Below, piece by piece: positions 24,345-32,013 of a stretch of DNA of 32,013 bases (within the stretch, counting starts at the first letter, position 1; every line of letters begins with the position of its first letter). This DNA is from Bacteroidaceae bacterium. Lineage in GTDB: Bacteria > Bacteroidota > Bacteroidia > Bacteroidales > Bacteroidaceae. The stretch covers positions 1 through 32,013 of the forward strand of contig JAKSJA010000020.1 of NCBI GenBank assembly GCA_024398495.1, given 5' to 3'. A program made the translations under genes and the position numbers. The notes under the pieces are model-generated. The model worked only from the letters and a program-made list of their open reading frames with translations, was not told the origin of the DNA and made no database searches.

Positions 24345-24758
24345 TCACAACAATACACCGTGGATATGTATCATTTCTTCAGAAAAGTTGACAGCAGTTG
24401 GCTGTACTTTCTTCAAAAAGCCGGCAAACTTTTCATTTTTGTCAAGATGGATGACAATTTGATTGTCTGCACCTTTCTCTATCACTCCCACACCTATCTT
24501 GTTCTGCAACATAGGCAATGCCATGTCAATAGCCATGTCAAAAGTAGAGTTCCCTATACAGGAGAGGAAAAGGTCATTATCTCTTACCTCATCCACCCTT
24601 ATCGTCACCGACACCGGCAGTATCTTGTTGACGATTGGTATCTTGACACCTATACATACTTCACAGGTCTGTGCATCAACATACTTCACATTCAAGTCCT
24701 GTCCTGCACTTGATGCAACATATTGTTGCAGTTCATCATAACTTAGATCTATTATCAT
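24345..24758 (-). CDS. Conserved-looking hypothetical protein
   Basis: Not recognised. The 137-aa ORF has no signal peptide or transmembrane helix. It begins MIIDLSYDELQQYVASSAGQ and then alternates short hydrophobic beta-type stretches (KIPIVNKILPVSVTIRVDEV, then LFLSCIGNS) with an amphipathic helix FDMAIDMALPMLQNKIG, a mixed alpha/beta protein with single Cys residues at about 32, 35 and 66. It lies 16 nt downstream of the Nudix gene and is almost certainly co-transcribed with it. Codon use resembles its neighbours. A soluble ligand- or lipid-binding role is only a guess. Confidence 0.75.
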   Translation of the reverse strand: MIIDLSYDELQQYVASSAGQDLNVKYVDAQTCEVCIGVKIPIVNKILPVSVTIRVDEVRDNDLFLSCIGNSTFDMAIDMALPMLQNKIGVGVIEKGADNQIVIHLDKNEKFAGFLKKVQPTAVNFSEEMIHIHGVLL

Positions 24759-24774
24759 AACATTCTATTATATA

Positions 24775-25344
24775 TCACAACATCTTTGAATCAGAAAAAA
24801 ATCTCCACAACGGAGCGAGCATCAATGCCTGAATTATCAGATTGTTATCCATCAGATATTTCACCTCATCCTTCTCAAGAAGATGCGCCTCAATATCCTC
24901 TGTCCTGTCAAGATGTGGTTTGCACACTTTTTTCACCCCCTTAGCAACAAAGCAATGCGCCATGTTCGTCTGTGAACCAGGATTAGGAGATATATCCATG
25001 AGGTGTTCCCATTGACCGCCACCATATCCCGTCTCTTCTTCCAGTTCACGCTTTGCGGATTCCAATGGACTCTCACCTTCTTCCATAACTCCACACGGAA
25101 GTTCATAACAAGTATTTCCCAAAGCATGACGATATTGTCGTTCCATAACGAAATGTCCGTCTTCTGTGATAGCAATGACATTCACCCAATCAGGATATTC
25201 CAATACGTAATATTCATCATTTATTATCCCGTTAGGCAACTGCACGCTATCCACCCTTGCCGTGAGCCAAGGACGTTTATGAAGATATTCACTTTTCAAT
25301 ACTTTATATTCACCCGACTTATCAATAGGTTTCTCTACCAACAT
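24775..25344 (-). CDS. Nudix hydrolase (ADP-ribose pyrophosphatase-like)
   Basis: Cleaves nucleoside diphosphates linked to another moiety, most likely ADP-ribose by similarity of layout. Counted from the ATG at 25344 (189 aa), the Nudix box is complete: G85, E91, then RELEEETGY (99-107), with the family Glu residues at 103 and 104 in place for Mg2+ binding. Upstream WVNVIAITEDGHFVMERQYR and CYELPCG match the ADP-ribose hydrolase subgroup. An ATG nine codons upstream (25371) is in frame, but a -7 element at 25382 leaves almost no leader for it, so 25344 was chosen. Confidence 0.9.
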   Translation of the reverse strand: MLVEKPIDKSGEYKVLKSEYLHKRPWLTARVDSVQLPNGIINDEYYVLEYPDWVNVIAITEDGHFVMERQYRHALGNTCYELPCGVMEEGESPLESAKRELEEETGYGGGQWEHLMDISPNPGSQTNMAHCFVAKGVKKVCKPHLDRTEDIEAHLLEKDEVKYLMDNNLIIQALMLAPLWRFFSDSKML

Positions 25345-25381
25345 ACAAACCGTAAAAAAATAACATTGCAATAATTCAACG

Positions 25382-25389
25382 CAAAAGTA
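25382..25389 (-). promoter_or_regulatory. -7 element TACTTTTG for the Nudix gene
   Basis: TACTTTTG read on the minus strand fits TAnnTTTG and predicts a start site near 25376, giving a leader of about 30 nt to the ATG at 25344. Confidence 0.5.
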
Positions 25390-25432
25390 CTAAAAGTTTA
25401 TGTATAAAAATAATCAGTTTTCATTTTTTTGC

Positions 25433-25440
25433 TATCTTTG
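25433..25440 (+). promoter_or_regulatory. -7 element TATCTTTG for the MalY/PatB gene
   Basis: TATCTTTG fits TAnnTTTG and lies 42 nt upstream of the ATG at 25483, divergent from the Nudix promoter. Confidence 0.6.
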
Positions 25441-25482
25441 CACGGGTATTTACGAAACAAAAAGACTACATAAACAAAGAAC

Positions 25483-26658
25483 ATGAGATATAATTTTGAC
25501 GAAGTAATCAGCAGAGAAGATACTGATGCACTTAAGATTGAAGGTATGGATGAAAACTGGGGAAGACACGACTTACTCCCCCTGTGGATAGCCGATATGG
25601 ATTTCGCCACACCTCCGTTCATCATCGATGCGATAACAGACAGATGCAAGAACCCCGTTCTCGGCTATACCAAACGACCTCAAGAATGGAGTGATGCCAT
25701 CGTTAACTGGCAGAAAAACCGTTTCGGATGGGACATCAGAGAGGAATGGCTTAACTTCGTCCCCGGTATTGTTCCCGGCATTGCCTTTGCAATTCAGTGC
25801 TTCACGAAACCTGGCGACAAGATTCTCGTCACCACGCCGGTATATCCTCCTTATCTTCACGTACCCCGTAAAAACGGGCGAATAGTTGTGGAGTGCAATC
25901 TCAAGATAAAAGATGATGAGATTGTCATTGACTGGGAAGACTTTGAGAAAGCCGCAAAAGGTTGCAGTATGTTTCTTCTTTGTCATCCACACAATCCTGG
26001 AGGAAGGGTATGGACAAAAGAAGAACTGTGCCGCATAGCAGAGATATGCAAGAAGAACAACATTCTCGTCGTATCAGATGAGATTCATGCCGACCTTACA
26101 CTATCTCCTTTCCACCATATCCCTTATGCCATGTCTTGCGAGGATGCAAAACAGAACTCCATCACCTTTGCTTCACCGAGCAAAGCACTCAATATGGCGG
26201 GGATGGTGAGCAGTTATTCCGTCATCCCTAATGACAACATACGCGCACAGTTTGATGCCTATCTCAACAACAACGAACTGAACATGGGACATGCTTTTGC
26301 ATTCCGTACGGTTATAGCGGCATACACACATGGTACTGAATGGCTGGATCAATGTCTTGCATATATTCAGGACAATATCGACTATGTCGAAAAAAGGTTG
26401 CGTGAAGACATGCCAGAGATAACGATGATAAAGCCTCAAGCCTCATATCTCATATTTCTTGACTGCAAGAAACTGCACATGAACAACAATCAGTTGCACG
26501 ACTTCTTTGTCTGCAAGGCTCACCTCGCTCTCAACGATGGGTTCACATTCGGAGACAACGGTTCAGGATACATGAGATTGAATATTGCCACTCCACGTTG
26601 TGTCCTCAAACGAGCAATAGACCAATTGGCAGAAGGATATAAAACCATTGATAATTGA
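25483..26658 (+). CDS. MalY/PatB-family PLP-dependent cystathionine beta-lyase/aminotransferase
   Basis: Fold-type I PLP enzyme of the MalY/PatB group, usually a C-S lyase acting on cystathionine or cysteine conjugates. The 391-aa protein has LPLWIADMDFATPP (32-45), the group signature, then GIVPGIAFAIQCF, TPVYPPYLH, CHPHNPGG (167-174), SDEIHADL (198-205) with the cofactor-contacting Asp, and the Schiff-base lysine Lys234 in SPSKALNMAG. YMRLNIATP near the C-terminus holds the carboxylate-binding Arg. Its stop overlaps the next start by four bases, so the two are translationally coupled. Confidence 0.93.
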   Translation: MRYNFDEVISREDTDALKIEGMDENWGRHDLLPLWIADMDFATPPFIIDAITDRCKNPVLGYTKRPQEWSDAIVNWQKNRFGWDIREEWLNFVPGIVPGIAFAIQCFTKPGDKILVTTPVYPPYLHVPRKNGRIVVECNLKIKDDEIVIDWEDFEKAAKGCSMFLLCHPHNPGGRVWTKEELCRIAEICKKNNILVVSDEIHADLTLSPFHHIPYAMSCEDAKQNSITFASPSKALNMAGMVSSYSVIPNDNIRAQFDAYLNNNELNMGHAFAFRTVIAAYTHGTEWLDQCLAYIQDNIDYVEKRLREDMPEITMIKPQASYLIFLDCKKLHMNNNQLHDFFVCKAHLALNDGFTFGDNGSGYMRLNIATPRCVLKRAIDQLAEGYKTIDN

Positions 26659-27329
26659 AAAAGCGAGAAACAGTCAGTTCCAACTACATGATATGCGCAA
26701 TAGCATTTTGCGTATGTATCGTGGCATCTAACCTGTTGGAGACAAAGCCCTTTCATGTATATGGTAATTTCAACCTCACGTGCGGATTTCTCATCTTCCC
26801 CATCTCCTATATCCTCAACGACTGCATAACGGAGGTATGGGGATTCAGTCAAGCACGGAGGGTGATATGGCTTGGATTCATCATGAATCTCTTTGTCGTC
26901 ATCATGGGGTGGATATCATGCCTTTTGCCACCTATAGAAAAAGGTGCTGATGAACATTTCAATGCCATCTTCAGTTTTGCACCGCAGATAGTCGTTGCCA
27001 GTATGCTCGCCTTCCTTGCAGGCAGTTTCATCAATGCCTATGTCATGCACAGGATGAAACAAAATGATAAGGAAAGACGGTTTGGGTTGAGAGCGATATT
27101 GTCAACACTGATTGGAGAGTCGGCAGATTCCATCATCTATTTCCCTTTGGCTTTTTATTTCTTCCCTTCGGTCATCAACGGACGACCTTACGTCACCGTC
27201 AGCACCATGTTCTCTCTGATGATAAGTCAGATAATACTCAAGACATTGTATGAGATACTGGTATTACCTTTCACACGGAGAGTTGTCTCATATCTGAAGG
27301 CGACAGAAATATCTAAAAATGAAATTTGA
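26655..27329 (+). CDS. Queuosine precursor transporter (YhhQ/DUF165 family)
   Basis: Inner-membrane protein (224 aa, about six hydrophobic helices) of the YhhQ family, which imports preQ0/preQ1 for queuosine tRNA modification. Family signatures are IVASNLLETKPF, FPISYILNDCITEVWGF, MLAFLAGSFINAYVM and STLIGESADSIIYFPLAF. The preferred start is a TTG at 26655 that overlaps the upstream stop (TTGA); an ATG at 26688 would trim 11 residues. Its 3' end overlaps that of the convergent TonB-dependent receptor gene by 17 bp. Confidence 0.92.
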   Translation: MKKRETVSSNYMICAIAFCVCIVASNLLETKPFHVYGNFNLTCGFLIFPISYILNDCITEVWGFSQARRVIWLGFIMNLFVVIMGWISCLLPPIEKGADEHFNAIFSFAPQIVVASMLAFLAGSFINAYVMHRMKQNDKERRFGLRAILSTLIGESADSIIYFPLAFYFFPSVINGRPYVTVSTMFSLMISQIILKTLYEILVLPFTRRVVSYLKATEISKNEI

Positions 27330-29673
27330 TGTCTATACCGTATTGTGACGGCCTTCCCCGCTGAGCGAATCCTCGGTTCATACTCTCAAAATAGAAACTG
27401 TCATAACCGGTATTTGTCATATTCTTTCCCCATAGTGTGAATGACACATTGTGAAAATCCATATTCACATGAGCTCCCAGTGTAGAGTAGAAATTCTGGT
27501 AGGCATCATTCTTTTCCGTCCAATAGATACGGCCGGCACCATTCCAGTCGGCACCTATCGTCAGTTTGCAGAAAGACACATTCCCACCGTGTACATATAG
27601 GTCTATCGGATAGTCCACCCCTACGTTTACTGTATGCTGTGGCATGAATGGGACATAGTTCCCCTCATAGTCGTCCTTGCCATCGTAATATTCCCTGAAC
27701 TTCGCATCAGTATAACCGTATGATACTCTCACGATATCATACATATTCAATGCCACCTCTGCACCCATACTGCGACTCTTGCCGGCATTCACCATCATAC
27801 GCCCCAAACCGCTCTCTGCAAAACGTGCAATCTGTTGATCATGAGTGCTTATGTAGAACAATGCCACACTACCGTTTATCCAATCTTTCTTGCGGAATTT
27901 CGCACCGAGTTCAAAGTTCCAGCTGTATTCTGGTTTGTATGCAAGATTTTCAACGTCTATATTCGTCATCAGACTTTCCACATCCACATATCGCCCCATC
28001 ATACCGCCACTGACATCGTTTATTTTTGTTATCATCTGATTTTTCATCTCCCCTTGTGCAAGGTCGGACATAATCTGAATGTTATACCCTCCGCTGCGGT
28101 TTCCTTCAGCAACGGTAGCATACAGTTGGTTATCATCGTCAAACACATACTGCACAGCAAAACGTGGCAGTATGTCAGTATAATCTTTCGATAACGAACC
28201 ATGCAGCACAGGATTGGCGGAAAGTCCTGCATACACTTTATTCATATACGGAGGCATACTGATGCTGAAGTCATACGTCACGCCAGTGGCAGAGTTGTAA
28301 TCCAATGTCAGATGTTCATACTGCATACGCGCAGCGAGGGTAAAGTTCCATCTCCCCATAGAGAACACACTACTATGGAAAAGTCCCAGACTCGTCACAG
28401 GCGTCTTCATGCTGCTCTTCACCAAGATGTCATTGTCTGTCACATCCATTGACATGTCTGGCATCTTCGGATATTCCTTCTTTAGATTTCGGAATATGGC
28501 ATTCACGTTATCCTCCATAAGTCCCCTTATTCCGTCCTCGAAGAATGCCACAGGAGCATCCGTACCCAGCGACTGGTAGAAACCGCTTACCCCTGTCATC
28601 GGGCACCATTTGACGCCTTCTCCTAACTCTATGTGTTTCTTGAATGTAAACTCCTCAGACATAGTGTTTATGTCCTGTTTCTGTTGCATGAAATAGATGT
28701 CTGGATACAGAAAATCCTGATCCATCTTCATGTCATCGTGTATATTCTGAAATCCAGTGACAGATGTCAGCGCCCATCCCTTGGTATTATATGTCACATT
28801 CAAGCCCGTATTGAATAGACCTCGGCGGTAACTATGCTCGCGGTTGTTTGAAATCAGTCCGATGAGTTCGGGATATTCCACTGTTTCCGCACCGTCTGCC
28901 GGACATTTGTAATAATATGGATAAGCACCCTCGTCACTATAGTCATAACTGGCGGAAAAATCCAGTTTCAGTTTTGTGTTCGGTTTCCATACAGTACGCA
29001 GTCTTCCACCGCCCACCTGTGCATCGTCCGCCTTTCTGCCTGTGATGTCATTTTTGAAAAAGCCGTCGCTGCCCATATAATATCCGCCTACAGAAAATGC
29101 AAACACGTCTCCGATGTTGTTATAATGGTTTACAGATACTTTTCTATTATTGTCGCGTGTGGCATACCCCAGCCTTATGTCCGTTCCCTGATAGACGAAA
29201 GGGTTTCGCGTATAGACTTTCACCAGCCCTCCCATAGTATTGCGGCCATATAGTGTCGATTGAGGGCCGCGCAACACGTCAACTCTTTCCACATCACAGA
29301 AATCAAAATCGAAAGCACTTTTGTCTATATACGGTATGTCATCAACGTACAACCCTACAGCCGGAGTATTCATCCTTGCCCCCACACCTCTTATATATAT
29401 GGCACTTGTCAGTCGACTGCCATAGTCCGGCATGAAGAAATTTGGGACAAGGTTGCTCACCCCTTTGAGGGAAGTGACATGCAGAGTTTCCAAGTCTTTC
29501 TGTCCCACGATGGTAACGGATGATGGTTGCTGCTGCATGGTACCTGTCTCCTTTATCGTCGATACCACCTCAACCTCATCGAGTCCTATCGTATGCAGAG
29601 AATCAGCACCGCCACCCACAGCCCACGACTGTAAGGTCACGAAAGCGAACAGCAAGCAACAAATTCTCTTCAT
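27313..29673 (-). CDS. TonB-dependent outer-membrane receptor
   Basis: Energised outer-membrane gate for an unidentified ligand (siderophore, cofactor or small glycan). From the ATG at 29673 it has 786 aa: a signal peptide (about 1-18), a short N-terminus with DEVEVVSTIKE as a likely TonB-box region, a plug domain with IYIRGVGARMNTPAVGLYVDD and the classic VERVDVLRGPQSTLYGRNTM, then a 22-strand-type barrel ending IDIKFHF with a terminal Phe. There is no CarboxypepD-like N-terminal domain and no SusD neighbour, so it is not a SusC-type glycan importer. It is 19 nt downstream of an AraC regulator and is probably controlled by it. Confidence 0.93.
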   Translation of the reverse strand: MKRICCLLFAFVTLQSWAVGGGADSLHTIGLDEVEVVSTIKETGTMQQQPSSVTIVGQKDLETLHVTSLKGVSNLVPNFFMPDYGSRLTSAIYIRGVGARMNTPAVGLYVDDIPYIDKSAFDFDFCDVERVDVLRGPQSTLYGRNTMGGLVKVYTRNPFVYQGTDIRLGYATRDNNRKVSVNHYNNIGDVFAFSVGGYYMGSDGFFKNDITGRKADDAQVGGGRLRTVWKPNTKLKLDFSASYDYSDEGAYPYYYKCPADGAETVEYPELIGLISNNREHSYRRGLFNTGLNVTYNTKGWALTSVTGFQNIHDDMKMDQDFLYPDIYFMQQKQDINTMSEEFTFKKHIELGEGVKWCPMTGVSGFYQSLGTDAPVAFFEDGIRGLMEDNVNAIFRNLKKEYPKMPDMSMDVTDNDILVKSSMKTPVTSLGLFHSSVFSMGRWNFTLAARMQYEHLTLDYNSATGVTYDFSISMPPYMNKVYAGLSANPVLHGSLSKDYTDILPRFAVQYVFDDDNQLYATVAEGNRSGGYNIQIMSDLAQGEMKNQMITKINDVSGGMMGRYVDVESLMTNIDVENLAYKPEYSWNFELGAKFRKKDWINGSVALFYISTHDQQIARFAESGLGRMMVNAGKSRSMGAEVALNMYDIVRVSYGYTDAKFREYYDGKDDYEGNYVPFMPQHTVNVGVDYPIDLYVHGGNVSFCKLTIGADWNGAGRIYWTEKNDAYQNFYSTLGAHVNMDFHNVSFTLWGKNMTNTGYDSFYFESMNRGFAQRGRPSQYGIDIKFHF

Positions 29674-29692
29674 CCCTGAAATCTTGTTCCTC

Positions 29693-30580
29693 TCATCTAC
29701 TCCTGAACTGCAACGGAGAGCACCCCACACGTTCCTTGAAGAACTTACCGAAGAACGACTGATTTGGAAATCTCAACTCTTCCGACACTTCCTTTATACT
29801 CTTTGCCGTGTTACGCAACAGCACCTTTGCTTCCAATATCACATAATAGTCTATCCACTCGTTTGGAGTACGCTGGCTCGCATTCTTTATCACCGATGAC
29901 AGATATTTGGATGATATGCACAGCCTGTCACTATACCACGATACTCTCTTTTCCGTTCTGAAGTTTGCCTCCACAAGTTTGAGAAATTCTGCAAAAAGCA
30001 CATCCTGTCTGCGCTTCACATTCTCTATCATCTGCTGGTCACGGTATAGGATATTACTCAATTCATATATCCATGCACGTAATATAGACCGTATCACATC
30101 CTTACGGAAATGATTATTCACCTCTGCAATCTTGTATTCCAGCATCTTGTAATAGTTACGGAACAGGTCAGCATCAGTATCGGTAAGGTGGATGACCGGA
30201 TGCGTGCGGGAGAACAGCAACAAATGAGACACGTCTTCATAGTTCATTATGAGGTCATCCATAAAATTCTTTGACATGAAGATGGTCATACCGTTGAAGT
30301 CATCTGCAACCTCGTAACTTTCCACGGTTTCACCAGTATTTACGAGAATGATGTCATTTCGTTTTATGGAGCGTTGCTCTGTATTCAGGGCAAAATTTGC
30401 AGAACCGCTGTAGCATATTACTGCAAACGTGCAATCCATTTTGAACACCTTATGTGGTATAGGCACATCTTTGAAATCAGAAAACAGCAGCAAGTCTTCC
30501 CCCATGAAGTTCACAGAAGTCTTGCTACTCCTCGTAATAGCATCTTTCAGATGAATGTCACGAACACGTTTTTTGCTCAT
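29693..30580 (-). CDS. AraC-family transcriptional regulator
   Basis: DNA-binding regulator of 295 aa. The N-terminal half (about 15-180) is a cupin-like sensing domain (FAVICYSGSANFALN, IILVNTGETVESYEV). The C-terminal domain (about 195-295) has two helix-turn-helix motifs: WYSDRLCISSKYLSSVIKNA and the second with SIKEVSEELRFPNQSFFGKF followed by FKERVGCSPLQFR, the AraC signature. It is upstream of and co-directional with the TonB-dependent receptor gene, the common local-regulator arrangement. The effector is unknown. Confidence 0.94.
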   Translation of the reverse strand: MSKKRVRDIHLKDAITRSSKTSVNFMGEDLLLFSDFKDVPIPHKVFKMDCTFAVICYSGSANFALNTEQRSIKRNDIILVNTGETVESYEVADDFNGMTIFMSKNFMDDLIMNYEDVSHLLLFSRTHPVIHLTDTDADLFRNYYKMLEYKIAEVNNHFRKDVIRSILRAWIYELSNILYRDQQMIENVKRRQDVLFAEFLKLVEANFRTEKRVSWYSDRLCISSKYLSSVIKNASQRTPNEWIDYYVILEAKVLLRNTAKSIKEVSEELRFPNQSFFGKFFKERVGCSPLQFRSR

Positions 30581-30596
30581 TTTGAACGCTTTTGTG

Positions 30597-30628
30597 CAAA
30601 ATTAGTGCAAATCAAGGACAGAAACAAA
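30597..30628 (-). promoter_or_regulatory. Promoter of the AraC-receptor operon
   Basis: On the minus strand, TTTG (30628-30625), 20 nt, then TAATTTTG (30604-30597), 16 nt from the ATG. The -7 element sits in the word TTTGCACTAATTTTG, which recurs three times further upstream. Confidence 0.8.
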
Positions 30629-30726
30629 AAATAATGTAATTATTTTAGATTTTTATTTTTAGAAAGCATAGAGTTTACTCTGATGATTTCAAAAAAGAAA
30701 AACCGTTAAAACGCAGTTTTTGTTTC

Positions 30727-31077
30727 TGTCTTGATGTAGCCTAATTTAAGGATATACATCCTTTTCTTCCTCCGCACCTCAATAATTGAAGTAAAACTTC
30801 ATTATATTCGGTTTGTCGTCAGTTCGACCGAAGGTCAAAGTTAGTGCAAACCGAATGTACTACCAAATGAATTTTATTTATTTGTTTTATTGAAACAAGA
30901 AGTCACGAAATTTATTTCAGTGAGTTATTGTGACAATAAAAGTAAAAACGGAGTTTTGTAGGTAGTACTGAGGTGCCGCCTAAGTTCAACGCAGTTAAAG
31001 TTAGTGCAAACCGACCGCAGTCAAAATTACAACATTTCAACGAAACCAAAGTTAGTGCATTGTCTTGATGTAGCCTA
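30727..31077. repeat. 17-bp direct repeat flanking a 317-bp segment
   Basis: TGTCTTGATGTAGCCTA occurs exactly at 30727-30743 and 31061-31077. The segment between has no gene. It contains several inverted repeats (ATTCGGTTTG / CAAACCGAAT; GTACTACC / GGTAGTAC) and short palindromes: AAGGAT-ATAC-ATCCTT (30748-30763), TGAAGT-AAA-ACTTCA (30787-30801) and TTATTG-TGA-CAATAA (30925-30939). Confidence 0.7.
30836..31061 (-). repeat. Three further copies of the promoter-like word TTTGCACTAACTTTG
   Basis: Read on the minus strand, copies lie at 30850-30836 (exact), 31010-30996 (one mismatch) and 31061-31047 (first bases AAT instead of TTT). Each contains TAACTTTG or a one-off match to the -7 consensus, pointing toward the AraC gene. 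Confidence 0.65.
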
Positions 31078-31167
31078 CCCAGCCCCTCCCTAAAAAACTT
31101 AAACCTTAAACTTTAATCTCTACCCCGCATCGTGCGAAACGCCACACCCATTTCTACCATCTACCAT

Positions 31168-31343
31168 AATTGATGATGTTAGTAGCCGTAAATGCAGATG
31201 TGCGCAACCGCAAATGCAGATGTCAGCAACCGCAAATGTTGATGTGAGCTACCGCAATTGGCGATGCATGCAACCACTATTGGTAATAAAACCAGCCGTA
31301 ATTGATGATGCAACTAAGCGAAATAGAAAGTACGAATGACCAC
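31168..31343. repeat. Degenerate 22-bp tandem array, about 8 units
   Basis: Unit starts are at 31168, 31190, 31212, 31234, 31256, 31278, 31300 and a weak one at 31322. The best pair of units reads AAATGCAGATGT, two variable bases, then GCAACCGC. Other units change mainly at positions 6-7 and 13-14. The period is not a multiple of three and stops occur in all frames, so it is non-coding. It ends 15 nt from the stop codon of the FISUMP-like gene. Confidence 0.85.
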
Positions 31344-31358
31344 ATTTGCAAATTCCAC

Positions 31359-32013
31359 CTACGCACGTGCAACTTTCAAGTTTTGCATAACGCCAGAGTT
31401 CCAATGCTGAGCTGTGGTTGAAGCCGATGCAATCTGCATTGCATAAGAAGGGTTCGCAGTTCTACCATGCAAGCCAGATTGAATAGTTTTCGTCCAATAA
31501 TAACTATATTCCGTACCTGTTATATCACTTAACTGTGTCGGCGGCAGCCAAACAAACCTATCTTCATCGACAGTTCCATCTGGAGCAATTCTATTCCATT
31601 TTGTAACATAGATATGGCCATCAACAGTATTACCCTCTACCCAACGGACTCTTCCAAGGCCATTTCTATTTGGGTCAACACCGCTATTAGGTGCAAGACA
31701 ATATGCTTCTTCATAAGTCATCATACGCCAAGGTTCGCCCCATGCCTGACGCGCCAAATCATCCTCATCGTCAAGTTTTGTCTTCATATCCATTTTACCT
31801 GAACCAGAATCCCAATAACTCTCATTAAAACAATATTTTGTAAGAGCCTTGCCATTACCATTCTTACACCATTTATAATTTGTCCAATTATATAGGTCTG
31901 GATTGTATGAGCCATCCTTATTCTGATGACCAGTAAGTTCACCCCAAGCAACATAAATACCGCGTTCAAATGGTGTCTTTGTACCGACATTGTTTATTGC
32001 AACACAAAGAGAA
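31359..32013 (-). CDS. FISUMP-like surface protein, 3' part (5' end outside the window)
   Basis: The frame is open from the window edge to a TGA at 31359, giving the last ~218 residues. Reading from the edge it has VAINNVGTKTPFERGIYVAW, then GELTGH, NWTNYKWC, ALTKYCFNESYWDS, DEDDLARQAWGEPWRMMTYE, VWLPP and EYSYYWTKT. These match the order of the FISUMP (Fibrobacter succinogenes major paralogous) domain: WG-E, YKWC, LTKYC, EDDA..WG..WRMPT and YYWS. Such domains are common on secreted or surface proteins of Bacteroidales. The signal peptide and any N-terminal domains are not visible. A start at 31793 would cut the domain in half. Confidence 0.75.
   Translation of the reverse strand, partial: SLCVAINNVGTKTPFERGIYVAWGELTGHQNKDGSYNPDLYNWTNYKWCKNGNGKALTKYCFNESYWDSGSGKMDMKTKLDDEDDLARQAWGEPWRMMTYEEAYCLAPNSGVDPNRNGLGRVRWVEGNTVDGHIYVTKWNRIAPDGTVDEDRFVWLPPTQLSDITGTEYSYYWTKTIQSGLHGRTANPSYAMQIASASTTAQHWNSGVMQNLKVARA

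Noticed and set aside
31168-31343. CRISPR array
   Set aside because: The 22-bp units are contiguous and degenerate, with no constant repeats separated by unique spacers and no cas genes.
31784-31990. Separate 68-codon gene on the minus strand
   Set aside because: It is an out-of-frame shadow of the FISUMP-like gene, whose own frame is open and family-like over the same bases.

Overview
The window looks like a piece of a Bacteroidales chromosome, most likely Prevotella or a close relative. The evidence is: Bacteroidetes-type promoters (-7 TAnnTTTG, several with a TTTG -33 element 19-20 nt upstream); little use of Shine-Dalgarno sequences; a complete porP-gldK-gldL-gldM-gldN type IX secretion cluster; the order rpsU-xerC-hpf; a PduO-type adenosyltransferase followed by a DUF2795 protein; and a FISUMP-like surface protein at the right edge. 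The genus is an inference. The class and order rest on several independent gene families.

Layout. (1) 1-6147 is a cell-surface polysaccharide segment. A minus-strand operon runs acyltransferase -> glycosyltransferase -> GT2 glycosyltransferase, next to a plus-strand LicD-family gene and a minus-strand GT4 glycosyltransferase. The two glycosyltransferase genes of the operon are followed by strange spacers: 21-bp direct repeats that touch the stop codons, then MITE-like inverted-repeat elements carrying variable 15-nt hairpins. (2) 6147-12608 is housekeeping: murF, divergent from folP-cdaA-pta-ackA (folate, c-di-AMP, acetate/ATP), then a shrunken methyltransferase-like gene, a cobalamin adenosyltransferase and a DUF2795 protein. 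(3) 12801-18777 is the T9SS core, porP/sprF-like then gldKLMN, closed by a strong terminator. (4) 18973-25371 is again housekeeping: a CorA-family transporter with a small upstream ORF, a DUF349 coiled-coil protein, tRNA-Gln(CTG), secG, tRNA-His, the rpsU-xerC-hpf operon, a Nudix hydrolase and an unknown gene. (5) 25483-30580 holds a MalY/PatB-type PLP enzyme, a YhhQ-type queuosine-precursor transporter, and a convergent AraC regulator - TonB-dependent receptor pair. (6) 30581-32013 is an accessory stretch with four promoter-like repeats, a 17-bp direct repeat bracketing 317 bp, a degenerate 22-bp tandem array, and the 3' part of a FISUMP-like gene that runs off the window.

The genes that work together most clearly are the T9SS cluster (outer-membrane lipoprotein ring, inner-membrane motor, PorP-type partner), pta-ackA (acetyl-CoA to acetate with ATP gain) and the surface glycan genes. 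The least explained part is the non-coding repeat architecture: 6-bp-stem/3-nt-loop palindromes in both accessory regions, swapped hairpins within inverted repeats, and tandem repeats that start at or just past the stop codons of surface-related genes.
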